Positions 50,916 through 60,685 of a stretch of DNA of 64,000 nt are shown here, in pieces; position 1 is the first letter of the stretch, and every line of letters starts with the position of its first letter. Origin of the DNA: an uncultured Lachnospiraceae bacterium (GTDB lineage Bacteria; Bacillota; Clostridia; Lachnospirales; Lachnospiraceae); assembly GCA_946631295.1 (NCBI GenBank), contig CAMOZY010000002.1, positions 1-64,000 on the forward strand. Direction: 5' to 3'. Below the pieces are notes generated by a model. That model was not told the DNA's origin, did not search any database, and saw only the letters and a list, made by a program, of their open reading frames with translations. Both the position numbers and the translations under genes were made by a program.

Positions 50916-52349
50916 ATGGCAGACAAGAAAATGGTTGAAGAGATCACTTCAATGGATGAGGATTTCGCCCAGTGGTATACGGATATAGTCCGTAAGGCTG
51001 AGCTGATCGAGTATACATCCGTTAAGGGATGCATGGCTATCAAGCCCGACGGATATGCGATCTGGGAGAATATCCAGTCCGAGCTCGATAAGAGATTCAA
51101 GGCTACGGGCGTACGTAACGTATATATGCCCATGTTCATTCCCGAATCTCTTCTTGAGAAAGAGAAGGATCATGTTGAAGGATTTGCACCCGAGGTTGCA
51201 TGGGTAACACACGGAGGACTCGAGCCCCTTCAGGAGAGAATGTGTGTGCGTCCCACATCCGAGACCCTTTTCTGTGATTTTTATAAGAACGATGTTCATT
51301 CATACAGGGATCTTCCCAAGGTCTATAACCAGTGGTGCTCTGTTGTCCGCTGGGAAAAGGAGACCAGACCCTTCCTCCGTTCCAGAGAATTCCTCTGGCA
51401 GGAAGGCCATACCGCTCATGCAACCGCTGAGGATGCAGAGAATCGTACGGTACAGATGCTGAACGTCTATGCGGATTTTCTTGAGGATTTCCTTGCAATC
51501 CCCGTGATCAAGGGACAGAAGACCGAGAAGGAGAAGTTTGCAGGAGCTGAAGCTACCTATACCGTAGAAGCACTCATGCATGATGGCAAGGCACTTCAGT
51601 CCGGAACCAGCCACAACTTCGGTAACGGATTTGCAAAGGCTTTCGATATCCAGTTTACCGACAAGGACAATACACTCAAGTATGTATATCAGACATCATG
51701 GGGTGTTACCACAAGACTTATCGGAGCTATCATCATGGTACACGGAGACAATGAAGGACTTGTTCTTCCTCCCCGTGTTGCACCTGTACAGCTCTGCATC
51801 ATTCCTATCCAGCAGAAGAAGGAAGGCGTACTTGATAAGGCATATGAGCTTAGGGATAAGCTTTCAGCCGTTGCCCGTGTGAAGGTCGATGATACCGACA
51901 AGACTCCCGGATGGAAATTCTCCGAGGCAGAGATGAGAGGATATCCGCTTCGTCTTGAGATCGGTCCCAAGGATATCGAGGCAGGAAAGTGCGTACTCGT
52001 AAGAAGAGACACGAGAGAAAAGATCGAAGCCTCACTTGATGAAGTGGCTGCAAAGGTTCCCGAACTTCTCGAGACCATGCAGAAGGAAATGCTCGAAAGA
52101 GCAAGGGCTCACAGAGACGCTCATACCTATACCGCTACATCCTATGACGAATTCAAGAAGGTCTTCACCGAGAAATCCGGATTCGTAAAGGCTATGTGGT
52201 GCGGATGCAAGGAGTGCGAGGAGCAGATCAAGGCAGACCTTTCCGTTACCAGCAGATGTATCCCCTTCGAGCAGGAGACTCTTTCCGATGTATGTGTATG
52301 CTGTGGAAAGCCTGCACAGAAGATGGTTTACTGGGGAAGAGCTTATTGA
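50916..52349 (+). CDS. proS: Prolyl-tRNA synthetase, archaeal/eukaryotic-type
   Basis: 477 residues without the editing insertion of typical bacterial ProRS. Class II motifs: [29 protein letters not shown] (with upstream ETRP) and [22 protein letters not shown] zinc-binding end ([15 protein letters not shown]) and a final WGRAY match the C-terminal extension of the archaeal-type enzyme. It charges tRNA-Pro, including the CGG isoacceptor at 42099. No T-box lies in the 86-base gap upstream. Confidence 0.95.
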   Translation: MADKKMVEEITSMDEDFAQWYTDIVRKAELIEYTSVKGCMAIKPDGYAIWENIQSELDKRFKATGVRNVYMPMFIPESLLEKEKDHVEGFAPEVAWVTHGGLEPLQERMCVRPTSETLFCDFYKNDVHSYRDLPKVYNQWCSVVRWEKETRPFLRSREFLWQEGHTAHATAEDAENRTVQMLNVYADFLEDFLAIPVIKGQKTEKEKFAGAEATYTVEALMHDGKALQSGTSHNFGNGFAKAFDIQFTDKDNTLKYVYQTSWGVTTRLIGAIIMVHGDNEGLVLPPRVAPVQLCIIPIQQKKEGVLDKAYELRDKLSAVARVKVDDTDKTPGWKFSEAEMRGYPLRLEIGPKDIEAGKCVLVRRDTREKIEASLDEVAAKVPELLETMQKEMLERARAHRDAHTYTATSYDEFKKVFTEKSGFVKAMWCGCKECEEQIKADLSVTSRCIPFEQETLSDVCVCCGKPAQKMVYWGRAY

Positions 52350-52351
52350 TA

Positions 52352-52365
52352 TGACACCTGTGTCA
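52352..52365. repeat. 14-bp palindrome after proS
   Basis: TGACAC-CT-GTGTCA, six-base perfect arms, three bases after the proS stop. No T run and no regulator known; it may be a processing or binding site. Confidence 0.4.
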
Positions 52366-52402
52366 GGCATGGCCTGCGCGGTATGAAAGCGGCGTGAGGA
52401 AA

Positions 52403-53275
52403 ATGATCCACGAGATTTTTAAAATGGAATACCCCGGCTCTCTTGAATATTCAAGATTTGAAACCTTTATTCAGGAGCCTGCCGAGGAACTGGCAGTAAA
52501 GAAAAGACCAATGATAGTCATCTGCCCGGGCGGTGCATATGCCTATACCTCTCCGAGAGAGGCTGAGCCTGTTGCCTATAAGCTCATGGCTGAAGGATAT
52601 GATGTCGGAATACTCTATTATTCCTGCGCTCCAGCAAAATACCCGACCGCGCTCATGGAGGCAGCTTCCTGCTTCAGGATAATAAGGAAGAATGCTTCGA
52701 AATGGCGTGTTGATAAAAATGCGGTCCTTATAATGGGATTTTCCGCAGGCGGACATCTTGCTGCAAGTTATGCCTGCTACTGGAATGATCCTAAGATTGC
52801 AGAAGGAATAGGACTTAAGGGTTCTTCCGAAGTTCTGCGTCCGAACGGACAGATCCTGTGTTACCCCGTTATTACTTCCGGAGAATATGCCCATGTGGGT
52901 TCAATCGACAATCTCTGCGGTGACAACAAGGCACTCCGCAAAAAGATGTCACTTGAGAAGGCGGTAAATACCGATACACCTCCCGCATTCATATGGCATA
53001 CATATCTGGACAACACCGTTCCTGTGGAAAATTCACTGCTGTATTTATCAGCCCTCAGGAAAAATAATATCCCTGCGGAATTTCATATCTATTCACAGGG
53101 ATGGCACGGACTTTCTTTGGCGAATGAGCTTTCACTGAGCAGATACGGTGCCGAGGATTACCCTTCGGTTTCTACGTGGATCGGCCTCTGCACTAACTGG
53201 CTGAAGACCAATTATCCGCTTACGGTAAAAGCGGATCTTAAGGGCAAAGAGCCCTGGCGTGTAAAAGACAAATGA
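52403..53275 (+). CDS. Alpha/beta-hydrolase carbohydrate esterase (stand-alone paralogue)
   Basis: 290 residues, cytosolic. Oxyanion motif CPGGAY, nucleophile S114 (MGFSAGGHLAAS), acid D203 and H235 (GWHGLS). It shares CYPVITSGEYAH and FIW with the C-terminal half of the xylanase fusion at 29417, so the two are paralogues of the acetyl/feruloyl-esterase-like group. Likely deacylates imported oligosaccharides. ATG 52403 chosen; a GTG nine bases upstream is possible. Overlaps the exonuclease by four bases. Confidence 0.85.
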   Translation: MIHEIFKMEYPGSLEYSRFETFIQEPAEELAVKKRPMIVICPGGAYAYTSPREAEPVAYKLMAEGYDVGILYYSCAPAKYPTALMEAASCFRIIRKNASKWRVDKNAVLIMGFSAGGHLAASYACYWNDPKIAEGIGLKGSSEVLRPNGQILCYPVITSGEYAHVGSIDNLCGDNKALRKKMSLEKAVNTDTPPAFIWHTYLDNTVPVENSLLYLSALRKNNIPAEFHIYSQGWHGLSLANELSLSRYGAEDYPSVSTWIGLCTNWLKTNYPLTVKADLKGKEPWRVKDK

Positions 53276-54291
53276 ACATGATCGTAATCGACCTTGAGTG
53301 GAACCAGAGTTCTACGGGAACCGAACCCGAAACAGCCGTGATGCCCTTTGAGATCATCGAGATCGGCGCCGTTAAATACGGTGAGGGCGGCAAGCTGGTA
53401 TCTGAGTTCAGTGAACTGGTAAAACCCAGAGTCTACAGGAAACTGCATAATTACACAAGCAAGCTCGTTCATCTTCAGATGGAGGAGCTTGAAAAAGGTG
53501 ATACCTTCGAGAATGTTTCCCGGAGGTTTTTTGAATGGTGCGGATCTGATCCAGTGTTCGTAACATGGGGGCCGGGAGACATCAATGTGCTTCAGCAGAA
53601 TCTGAAATACTTCGGACTTCCTCTTTTGTCAGAGGGACCGGTGGCATACATAGACGCTCAGAAGCTTTTCATGCTCACATGCGAGGAAGACCGCAAGACA
53701 AGAAGAAACCTTGAATATGCAGTCGATCATTTCGGAATAGAGAAGGATATCCCCTTTCACAGGGCATTCAGTGATGCGTATTACACCGCGCTGGTCCTTA
53801 AGAAGGTTCTTGAAAAAGACAGAGATGTCATAAAATTCGTATCCTACGACATTACATATCCGCCTTCTGACAAGGCACATGAGATATCCATGATCTTCCC
53901 GACATATGAAAAGTGGATATCCAGGGTCTTTAAGGACAGAGATGCTGCTTTTAAGGACAGGGATTCGCTTTCTACAAGGTGTTATCTGTGCGGAAAAAAG
54001 GCTAAGAGAAAGATAAGATGGTTCTCAATGGGTGACAGGAAATATTACTGCCTCGGAGAGTGTGAAGAACATGGCCTTTTGAAGGGCAAGATAATAATGC
54101 ACCCCTGCACCTCACCAGAGGGAGTCTTTCTGGTTAAGACTCTGCGGCTTGTTAATGAAAAGGAAGCGGCGGTTGTTGAGAAGAAGTTCAACAAGGTACG
54201 TGAATACAGAAAAAATAATACCGCAGGACCTGCGGTAAAGAAATCTCCCAAGAGCAGCTCGGGACCTGTTCCCGAGGATAAGGGAGACTGA
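53272..54291 (+). CDS. DnaQ-like (DEDDh) 3'-5' exonuclease with C-terminal Cys-containing domain
   Basis: 339 residues. Residues 1-185 are a DEDDh exonuclease: IVIDLEWN (Asp, Glu), a third Asp in TWGPGDINVL and HRAFSDAYYTALV (His, Asp). The C-terminal part (about 230-300) has CYLCGKKAKRKIRWF and a CLGEC motif that could bind zinc, then a Lys/Ser-rich tail. RNA or DNA as substrate is not decided. Overlaps the esterase stop by four bases (ATGA), so translated together. Confidence 0.85.
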   Translation: MNMIVIDLEWNQSSTGTEPETAVMPFEIIEIGAVKYGEGGKLVSEFSELVKPRVYRKLHNYTSKLVHLQMEELEKGDTFENVSRRFFEWCGSDPVFVTWGPGDINVLQQNLKYFGLPLLSEGPVAYIDAQKLFMLTCEEDRKTRRNLEYAVDHFGIEKDIPFHRAFSDAYYTALVLKKVLEKDRDVIKFVSYDITYPPSDKAHEISMIFPTYEKWISRVFKDRDAAFKDRDSLSTRCYLCGKKAKRKIRWFSMGDRKYYCLGECEEHGLLKGKIIMHPCTSPEGVFLVKTLRLVNEKEAAVVEKKFNKVREYRKNNTAGPAVKKSPKSSSGPVPEDKGD

Positions 54292-54326
54292 TGAACATTT
54301 CAAGTAAGACCGGAGTAATTCCTGCG

Positions 54327-54869
54327 TCAGGCAATGTTTTCTACGTGGATGTGGAGCCTTTCATGAAGCTTTTCGGATGAACTCCTTACGGTGAACGGCT
54401 CATACAGTGCACAGTATTTGTCTGCGATGCAGATGAGCATGCCTTCCTTGGTGTGAGGAGCCTTGAGCACGAGAGGATACATATGATGCAGTATCACATC
54501 CTTCTCGGTATCGTTAAGCTCACCGATTATGGCCTTGGCTCTAGTGGCAGAATCGATCGGGTGCCGGGTGATGCACATGCGTCCTGTTGTGTAGACTACC
54601 TTGCGGTTTCCGATAAGCCCCATGTCATGGCAAAGACATGCCTTAATCAGGGCATCGCGGTCCACGGATTTAAAGAGTCCCGCCATGCGGAGTGCAGTCT
54701 TGGTAACATGAAGAGAATGATCGCTGACATTTGATCTGAAATGATGGGACTGACCAAAGCCCCTGGCAAACATTTCGGAATCCAGTATGTCACTGCCGGT
54801 CGTTCTTATTTCTTTTTCAATGTCCTCTTTTGTTCTCATGGCAATTAATTCACAACATGTGGTTTTCAT
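54327..54869 (-). CDS. HD-domain hydrolase
   Basis: 180 residues on the minus strand, the only protein gene here on that strand. HHFRSNVSDHSLHV, CLCHDMGLIGN and a later HPIDSATRAK/HHMYPL give the HD-domain metal ligands; similar small HD proteins hydrolyse phosphate esters or nucleotides. Start uncertain: ATG 54869 lies in a stem-loop and lacks a ribosome-binding site, and an internal ATG at 54839 (MRTKEDIEKEI) is an alternative. It converges on the exonuclease gene with a 35-base gap. Confidence 0.8.
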   Translation of the reverse strand: MKTTCCELIAMRTKEDIEKEIRTTGSDILDSEMFARGFGQSHHFRSNVSDHSLHVTKTALRMAGLFKSVDRDALIKACLCHDMGLIGNRKVVYTTGRMCITRHPIDSATRAKAIIGELNDTEKDVILHHMYPLVLKAPHTKEGMLICIADKYCALYEPFTVRSSSEKLHERLHIHVENIA

Positions 54870-54886
54870 TTCTACGTTGCCACATG
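54856..54886 (-). promoter_or_regulatory. Inverted repeat around the HD gene start codon
   Basis: CATGTGG (54856-54862) and CCACATG (54880-54886) are perfect complements with the ATG (54869-54867) in the 17-base loop. A TATAAA (54894-54889, minus strand) lies just upstream, so the hairpin would be at the very 5' end of the mRNA. It might control translation or bind a regulator. Confidence 0.45.
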
Positions 54887-54937
54887 ATTTTATATCACAT
54901 TTCCTGATGTTACAAGAGACATTTTTATGTATTTTCC

Positions 54938-54952
54938 GGGAAACGATTTCCC
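54938..54952. promoter_or_regulatory. 15-bp dyad upstream of uvrC
   Basis: GGGAAA-CGA-TTTCCC, a perfect 6-bp inverted repeat, 27 bases before the uvrC start. It does not match the GAAC-N4-GTTC LexA box known for Firmicutes. Confidence 0.4.
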
Positions 54953-54978
54953 TTGCTGAATGAGGAAAGACAGATCGG

Positions 54979-56862
54979 ATGAAGGATTTTTCCGAAGAAC
55001 TGAAGAAGCTTCCTGCTGAGCCGGGCGTTTATATCATGCGTGATGAGAATGATACCATCATGTATGTGGGCAAGGCTGTGAACCTGCGCAATCGTGTCAG
55101 GTCATATTTTCGCAGCAATATCGGAAGAGGCCCGGCAATCGACAATATGGTGGCCAGGATCGACCACTTTGAGTTCATTGTGACAGATTCAGAGCTCGAG
55201 GCGCTCGTTCTTGAAAATAACCTCATCAAGGAGCATTCGCCCAAATACAACACTCTGTTAAAAGATGACAAGACCTATCCTTACATCAAGGTGACTACCG
55301 GCGAGGATTATCCGAGGATCCTTTTTTCCAGGACAATGAAGCGGGATAAGTCCAGATATTTCGGCCCCTACAGTTCTGCTCAGGCTGTTAAGGATACGAT
55401 CGAACTGCTTAACAGGATATTCAGGCTAAGGACGTGTAACCGTAAGCTTCCGGAGGATATAGGGCTGGACAGACCCTGCCTGAATTATCATATAGGTCAG
55501 TGCACAGGGCCCTGTCAGGGGTATGTTTCGAAGGAAGAGTATGCCCTGCAGGTATCGGGAGCACTGGAATTTCTTAACGGTAATTACGGTCCGATCATAA
55601 AGGATCTGGAGAATAAGATGAAGGAAGCCTCCGATGATATGAGGTTTGAAGAGGCTGCCAGATACAGGGATCTTGCAGAGTCCGTAAAGAGTGTGGCTCA
55701 GAAGCAGAAGATAACCGGAAATGTCGGAACCGACAGAGATATCATAGGAATGGCCAGAGACGGAGAGGATATCGTTATTCAGATATTCTTTGTAAGGGAC
55801 GGAAGACTCATGGGCCGTGAGCATTACCATATGACGGATTCACTCATGGAAAATGACGGCAATGTCATTGGAATGTTCATCAAGCAGTTTTATTCGGGAA
55901 CTCCTTTTATTCCGAGGGAGATCATGATCAGGAATGCGCCTGAGGATATGGAGGTCATAGAGGGCTGGCTGTCCGAAAAGAGCGGACATAAGATAACCCT
56001 TACGGTCCCCAAGATAGGAACCAAGGCAAAGCTCCTTGAGATGAGTGAGGAAAATGCCCGTATCATTCTCCATAATGACAGTGAAAAGATAAAGCGGGAG
56101 GAGGCAAGGACCTCCGGAGCTGTCAGCGAGATAGAGAAGATCCTTAAAACTGACGGTCTTGTCAGAATGGAAGCTTTTGATATATCCAATACCAACGGAT
56201 TCGAAAATGTCGCATCGATGGTGGTATTTGAAAACGGAAGACCCAAGAGGAGCGATTACAGGAAGTTCAGGATAAAGTCCGTGGAAGGACCAAACGACTA
56301 TGCCTGTATGAAGGAAGCGCTGACAAGACGCTTTACCCATGGAATGGAAGAGGCCGGAAGGATCAGGGAAGCGGGGGAAGGCGCCGAGGCAGTACGTTTT
56401 TCCCATCTGCCGGATCTGCTGCTCATGGACGGCGGAAGAGGTCAGGTAAATATCGCTCTTGAGGTTCTTGAAAGTCTTGGACTCGATATTCCCGTGTGCG
56501 GAATGGTCAAGGACGACCGTCACAGGACAAGGGGGTTATATTTTAACAACCTGGAACTTCCGATAGATACACATTCCGAAGGCTTCAAGCTGATAACAAG
56601 GATACAGGACGAAGCCCACAGATTTGCCATAGAATATCATAAGTCCCTCCGTGCCAAGTCTCAGACAAAGTCCCTTCTCGATGATATCCCGGGTGTTGGA
56701 CCTGCAAGGAAGAAGGCTCTTATGAAGAAATTCCAGACCATATCGGACATTTCAAGGGCCACGGCGGAGGAACTTGCAGCCCTTCCGGAGATACCCGAAG
56801 ATGTGGCTGCATCAATTGTTTCCTATTTCGAAAATCTTCGTGAAAAAACTGATAAAATGTAG
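54979..56862 (+). CDS. uvrC: Excinuclease ABC subunit C
   Basis: 627 residues: GIY-YIG nuclease at the N-terminus (EPGVYIMRDENDTIMYVGKA), a UVR segment (about 200-235), the RNase H-like endonuclease domain (FDISNTNG, LLMDGGRGQVNIAL) and two C-terminal helix-hairpin-helix repeats (DIPGVGPARKKALMKKF). It makes both incisions in nucleotide-excision repair. GAGGAAAG precedes the ATG. Length is typical. Confidence 0.97.
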   Translation: MKDFSEELKKLPAEPGVYIMRDENDTIMYVGKAVNLRNRVRSYFRSNIGRGPAIDNMVARIDHFEFIVTDSELEALVLENNLIKEHSPKYNTLLKDDKTYPYIKVTTGEDYPRILFSRTMKRDKSRYFGPYSSAQAVKDTIELLNRIFRLRTCNRKLPEDIGLDRPCLNYHIGQCTGPCQGYVSKEEYALQVSGALEFLNGNYGPIIKDLENKMKEASDDMRFEEAARYRDLAESVKSVAQKQKITGNVGTDRDIIGMARDGEDIVIQIFFVRDGRLMGREHYHMTDSLMENDGNVIGMFIKQFYSGTPFIPREIMIRNAPEDMEVIEGWLSEKSGHKITLTVPKIGTKAKLLEMSEENARIILHNDSEKIKREEARTSGAVSEIEKILKTDGLVRMEAFDISNTNGFENVASMVVFENGRPKRSDYRKFRIKSVEGPNDYACMKEALTRRFTHGMEEAGRIREAGEGAEAVRFSHLPDLLLMDGGRGQVNIALEVLESLGLDIPVCGMVKDDRHRTRGLYFNNLELPIDTHSEGFKLITRIQDEAHRFAIEYHKSLRAKSQTKSLLDDIPGVGPARKKALMKKFQTISDISRATAEELAALPEIPEDVAASIVSYFENLREKTDKM

Positions 56863-56930
56863 TGAAAACGCTGAATTCGTGGTATCATAACGGAGTGTTT
56901 TCGGTATCAAATGCATGGTATGGAGGCAAA

Positions 56931-58409
56931 ATGGAAAAGCAGGGATTTGATTCCAAAAAATATCTTGAGCTTCAGTCAGCTCATATAAGGGAGAGAATCT
57001 CCAGATTCGGCAAGCTCTATCTGGAATTCGGCGGAAAGCTGTATGATGACTATCATGCATCGAGAGTTCTGCCCGGATTTGCCCCCAATAATAAGCTTCT
57101 TATGCTCGAGCAGCTCAAGGATCAGGCTGAAATTGTCATTGTCATAAGCGCGGATGCGATCGAGCAGAATAAGGTAAGAGGCGACCTCGGTATCACTTAT
57201 GACCAGGATGTTCTCAGACTCGTCAAGGTATTCAGGGAGTTAGGATTCCTGGTATCAAGCATAGTCATAACAAAGTATTCGGGTCAGCCTGCTGCAGACC
57301 GTTTCAGACAGCTTCTTGATTCACATGAACTCAAGAGTTATCTTCACTATCCCATTGACGGATATCCTTCCAACATTCCTTTGATTGTTTCCGATGAGGG
57401 ATATGGCAAGAATGATTATATTGAAACTACCAGACCTCTTGTTGTCGTTACCGCACCCGGACCCGGAAGCGGCAAAATGGCAACATGTCTGTCACAGCTC
57501 TATCATGAGCATAAGAGAGGCGTGAATGCGGGATATGCCAAGTTCGAGACATTCCCTATCTGGAATCTTCCTCTCCGTCATCCCGTTAACATTGCATACG
57601 AGGCTGCTACGGCTGACCTCGATGATGTTAATATGATCGACCCTTTCCATCTTGAAGCATACGGAGAGACAACGGTCAATTATAACCGCGATGTGGAGAT
57701 ATTCCCCGTCCTCAGTGCTCTTTTCGAAGCGATAAGCGGAGAGTGCCCTTACAAGAGTCCCACCGATATGGGCGTTAATATGGCAGGCTATGCGATAACG
57801 GATGACGATGCATGCCGCAGCGCTTCGTGTCAGGAGATTCTCAGAAGATATTATGCAAGTGCCGTTTCCGTCAAAAAGGGAGACGCTCCCAAGGCTGAGC
57901 TTTATAAGCAGGAACTTCTCCTCAAGCAGGCCGGGATCACTCCCGAGGACAGGAAGGTTGCGGTGGCTGCAATGGACAGACAGAGCGAGAGCGGAACTCC
58001 TGCCGCAGCGATCGAGCTTCCCGACGGAACCATCGTAACGGGACGTACCAATCCCCTTCTCGGTGCTGCCGCATCATGTCTTCTCAATGCGATCAAGGTT
58101 CTGGCAGGTATTCCCCATGAGGTCAAGGTCATGAGTGAGGAGACTCTTATCCCCATCCAGACTCTTAAGACCAGCTATATGGGTGCACATAACCCCAGAC
58201 TTCATACCGATGAGATGCTCATAGCTCTTTCAAGTTCGGCTTCCACCAATCCCCTTGCCAAGTCAGCACTTGACTGTCTGCCGGGATTAAGAGGCGCCGA
58301 GGCACATTCAAGCGTCATCCTTTCAAGAGTTGACGAGAATGTATACCGCAAGCTCGGAATACGACTTACCTGCACTCCCGAATACGAGAGGGGCAAGGAT
58401 TTCGTCTGA
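56931..58409 (+). CDS. DUF1846 family protein
   Basis: 492 residues, soluble. Begins MEKQGFDSKKYLELQSAHIRERI and contains HYPIDGYPSNIPLIVSDEGYGKNDYIETTRPLVVVTAPGPGSGKMATCLSQLYHEH, the glycine-rich loop of the DUF1846 family, about 500 residues long and widespread in Firmicutes. A pneumococcal member has been crystallised; I know of no established biochemical function. ATG 56931 has GGAGGC; an in-frame start at 56862 overlaps the uvrC stop and lies within an untypical lead. Confidence 0.9.
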   Translation: MEKQGFDSKKYLELQSAHIRERISRFGKLYLEFGGKLYDDYHASRVLPGFAPNNKLLMLEQLKDQAEIVIVISADAIEQNKVRGDLGITYDQDVLRLVKVFRELGFLVSSIVITKYSGQPAADRFRQLLDSHELKSYLHYPIDGYPSNIPLIVSDEGYGKNDYIETTRPLVVVTAPGPGSGKMATCLSQLYHEHKRGVNAGYAKFETFPIWNLPLRHPVNIAYEAATADLDDVNMIDPFHLEAYGETTVNYNRDVEIFPVLSALFEAISGECPYKSPTDMGVNMAGYAITDDDACRSASCQEILRRYYASAVSVKKGDAPKAELYKQELLLKQAGITPEDRKVAVAAMDRQSESGTPAAAIELPDGTIVTGRTNPLLGAAASCLLNAIKVLAGIPHEVKVMSEETLIPIQTLKTSYMGAHNPRLHTDEMLIALSSSASTNPLAKSALDCLPGLRGAEAHSSVILSRVDENVYRKLGIRLTCTPEYERGKDFV

Positions 58410-58442
58410 TACCGCTGACAAGTTTTTAATACGGTGATCTAA

Positions 58443-60680
58443 TTGGATAATAATCAACAAAATCAAAACAACAAACGCCCCGGTGGCGGACGTAACAACT
58501 CATGGATGATGATACTTGCCCTGCTTTGCACGGTAGTGGTCATCTTCCTGTTCTACAACATGCTCTTCGGTGGGAAGGGTGCTACCCAGACCAAGGAGTA
58601 CACCGAGTTCATCAATGACCTTGAAAGTGACAAGGTTGAGGCAGTTGAACTCGATGCGGAGAATGCGGAACTGACCGTAACGCTCAAGATGTCCGCAGTG
58701 CTTTCCGAATCTGATTCAGAAGGTGCCGGAGCCGATACGAGCAGGATAGAGCAGTATGCTTATTACGTTCAGCTGCAGAACGAGAGGGTATATACCACAA
58801 GACTCATGGAGTCCATGGATAACCTGATGCAGAGACTCGAGGAACACGGAGTTTCCGGTCAGAGAGTCGTCAGTTCCTCATCGGGACTTCTTACTGAGAT
58901 ATTCGTCGGAGTGGTCCTTCCCGTACTTCTGCTCTGGCTTCTTGCATCATTCGTCATGAGAAGGATGGGCGGAGGCGGAGGCCCTTTAAATGTCGGAAAG
59001 AGCAACGCCAAGGTCTATGTTCAGAAGGAGACCGGAGTTACCTTCAAGGATGTTGCGGGAGAAGACGAAGCCAAGGAATCTCTTGTTGAAGTTGTAGACT
59101 TCCTTCACAATCCCGGCAAATATTCGGGCATCGGTGCAAGACTTCCCAAGGGAGCACTTCTCGTAGGACCTCCCGGAACCGGTAAGACACTTCTTGCCAA
59201 GGCTGTTGCGGGTGAAGCACATGTTCCCTTCTTTTCACTGACCGGTTCGGATTTCATAGAGCTCTATGTCGGCGTCGGTGCTTCGAGAGTAAGAGATCTT
59301 TTCAGGGAAGCTACCAAGAATGCACCCTGTATCATCTTCATCGATGAGATCGATGCTATCGGAAGAAGCCGTGATTCCAAGTACGGCGGCGGTAATGAGG
59401 AAAGAGAACAGACCCTTAACCAGCTCCTTTCCGAGATGGATGGTTTCGATTCTTCCAAGGGTATCCTGATCCTCGGCGCAACCAACCGCCCCGAGATACT
59501 TGATAAGGCACTCTTAAGACCCGGACGTTTCGACAGACGTATCATCGTTGATAAGCCCGATCTTAAGGGAAGAGTTGAGATACTCAAGGTTCATGCGAAG
59601 AACGTCAAGATGGATGAGAGCGTGGATCTTGATGCCATAGCACTTGCAACAAGCGGTGCAGTAGGTTCCGATCTTGCCAATATGATCAATGAGGCTGCCA
59701 TCAACGCAGTCAAGGAAGGCAGGGAATATGTCTGCCAGAAGGATCTTTTCAATGCGGTTGAGCAGGTCCTTGTAGGCAAGGAAAAGAAGGACCGCATCAT
59801 GAGTGCCGAGGAGAGAAAGATCGTCTCCTATCATGAAGTCGGACACGCACTCATAACTGCGCTTCAGAAAAATTCCGAGCCTGTTCAGAAGATCACGATA
59901 GTTCCCAGAACAATGGGTGCCCTCGGATATGTAATGCAGGTTCCTGAGGAAGAGAAGTACCTAAACTCCAAGGAAGAACTCGAGAATATGATAGTTTCCG
60001 CTCTCGGCGGACGTGCTGCGGAAGAGATCGTGTTCGGTAATGTTACGACCGGTGCGGCTAACGATATCGAGAAGGCTACATCAATAGCCAAGAATATGAT
60101 CACCCGCTTCGGTATGAGCGACAGGTTCGGACTTGCAGGATTTGCAACGGTAGAAAGCCAGTATCTTGAAGGACGTACATCTCTTAACTGTTCCGACCAG
60201 ACGGCAGCTGCCATAGATGAAGAAGTTGTCTCGATGCTCAAGAAGGCGTACGACAAGGCCAAGGAGCTCCTTTCCGAGAACCGTGAGCTCATGGATAAGC
60301 TTGCCGGATATCTCATCGAAAAAGAGACCATAACCGGTAAGGAATTCATGAAGATCTTCAGAAAGGAAAAGGGAATCCCCGAGCCTGAAGAAGAGCAGAA
60401 GGATGTTACCGGAAGCGAAGCGTCCGGGGAAAAGAAGGAAGCTGCCGCAGACGAAACTCCTGATGAAAAGAAGGAAGCTGCAGAGGCTGAATCTTCAGCT
60501 GAAAGCATGGATGATACCTCAGCCGGAGATGACGGAGCATCGGATAAAAATGATTCTGATGCAGGATCTGATGATTCGTCCGAAGAAAAGTCCGAAAAGA
60601 GCGTATATTTTTCAAAAGATGATGATCCGGAAGACGGACCATCGGAAGATGTGGGGATATTTTCAAATCACACGATCTGA
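58443..60680 (+). CDS. ftsH: ATP-dependent zinc metalloprotease FtsH with long acidic tail
   Basis: 745 residues: two membrane helices (about 20-42 and 140-165) around an extracytoplasmic domain, an AAA+ module (Walker A GPPGTGKT at about 241, Walker [35 protein letters not shown]) and a zinc protease domain (HEVGH, about 463). Residues 645-745 are an acidic Glu/Asp/Ser/Ala-rich tail. It degrades misassembled membrane proteins and some regulators. The start is TTG 58443, preceded by GGTGATC, which can pair with the 16S end. Confidence 0.96.
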   Translation: MDNNQQNQNNKRPGGGRNNSWMMILALLCTVVVIFLFYNMLFGGKGATQTKEYTEFINDLESDKVEAVELDAENAELTVTLKMSAVLSESDSEGAGADTSRIEQYAYYVQLQNERVYTTRLMESMDNLMQRLEEHGVSGQRVVSSSSGLLTEIFVGVVLPVLLLWLLASFVMRRMGGGGGPLNVGKSNAKVYVQKETGVTFKDVAGEDEAKESLVEVVDFLHNPGKYSGIGARLPKGALLVGPPGTGKTLLAKAVAGEAHVPFFSLTGSDFIELYVGVGASRVRDLFREATKNAPCIIFIDEIDAIGRSRDSKYGGGNEEREQTLNQLLSEMDGFDSSKGILILGATNRPEILDKALLRPGRFDRRIIVDKPDLKGRVEILKVHAKNVKMDESVDLDAIALATSGAVGSDLANMINEAAINAVKEGREYVCQKDLFNAVEQVLVGKEKKDRIMSAEERKIVSYHEVGHALITALQKNSEPVQKITIVPRTMGALGYVMQVPEEEKYLNSKEELENMIVSALGGRAAEEIVFGNVTTGAANDIEKATSIAKNMITRFGMSDRFGLAGFATVESQYLEGRTSLNCSDQTAAAIDEEVVSMLKKAYDKAKELLSENRELMDKLAGYLIEKETITGKEFMKIFRKEKGIPEPEEEQKDVTGSEASGEKKEAAADETPDEKKEAAEAESSAESMDDTSAGDDGASDKNDSDAGSDDSSEEKSEKSVYFSKDDDPEDGPSEDVGIFSNHTI

Positions 60681-60685
60681 TCTGT

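Noticed and set aside
54291..54380. 29-codon ORF after the exonuclease gene
   Set aside because: It overlaps the end of the oppositely oriented HD gene by more than 50 bases and shows no family features, despite an ATG next to the previous stop.
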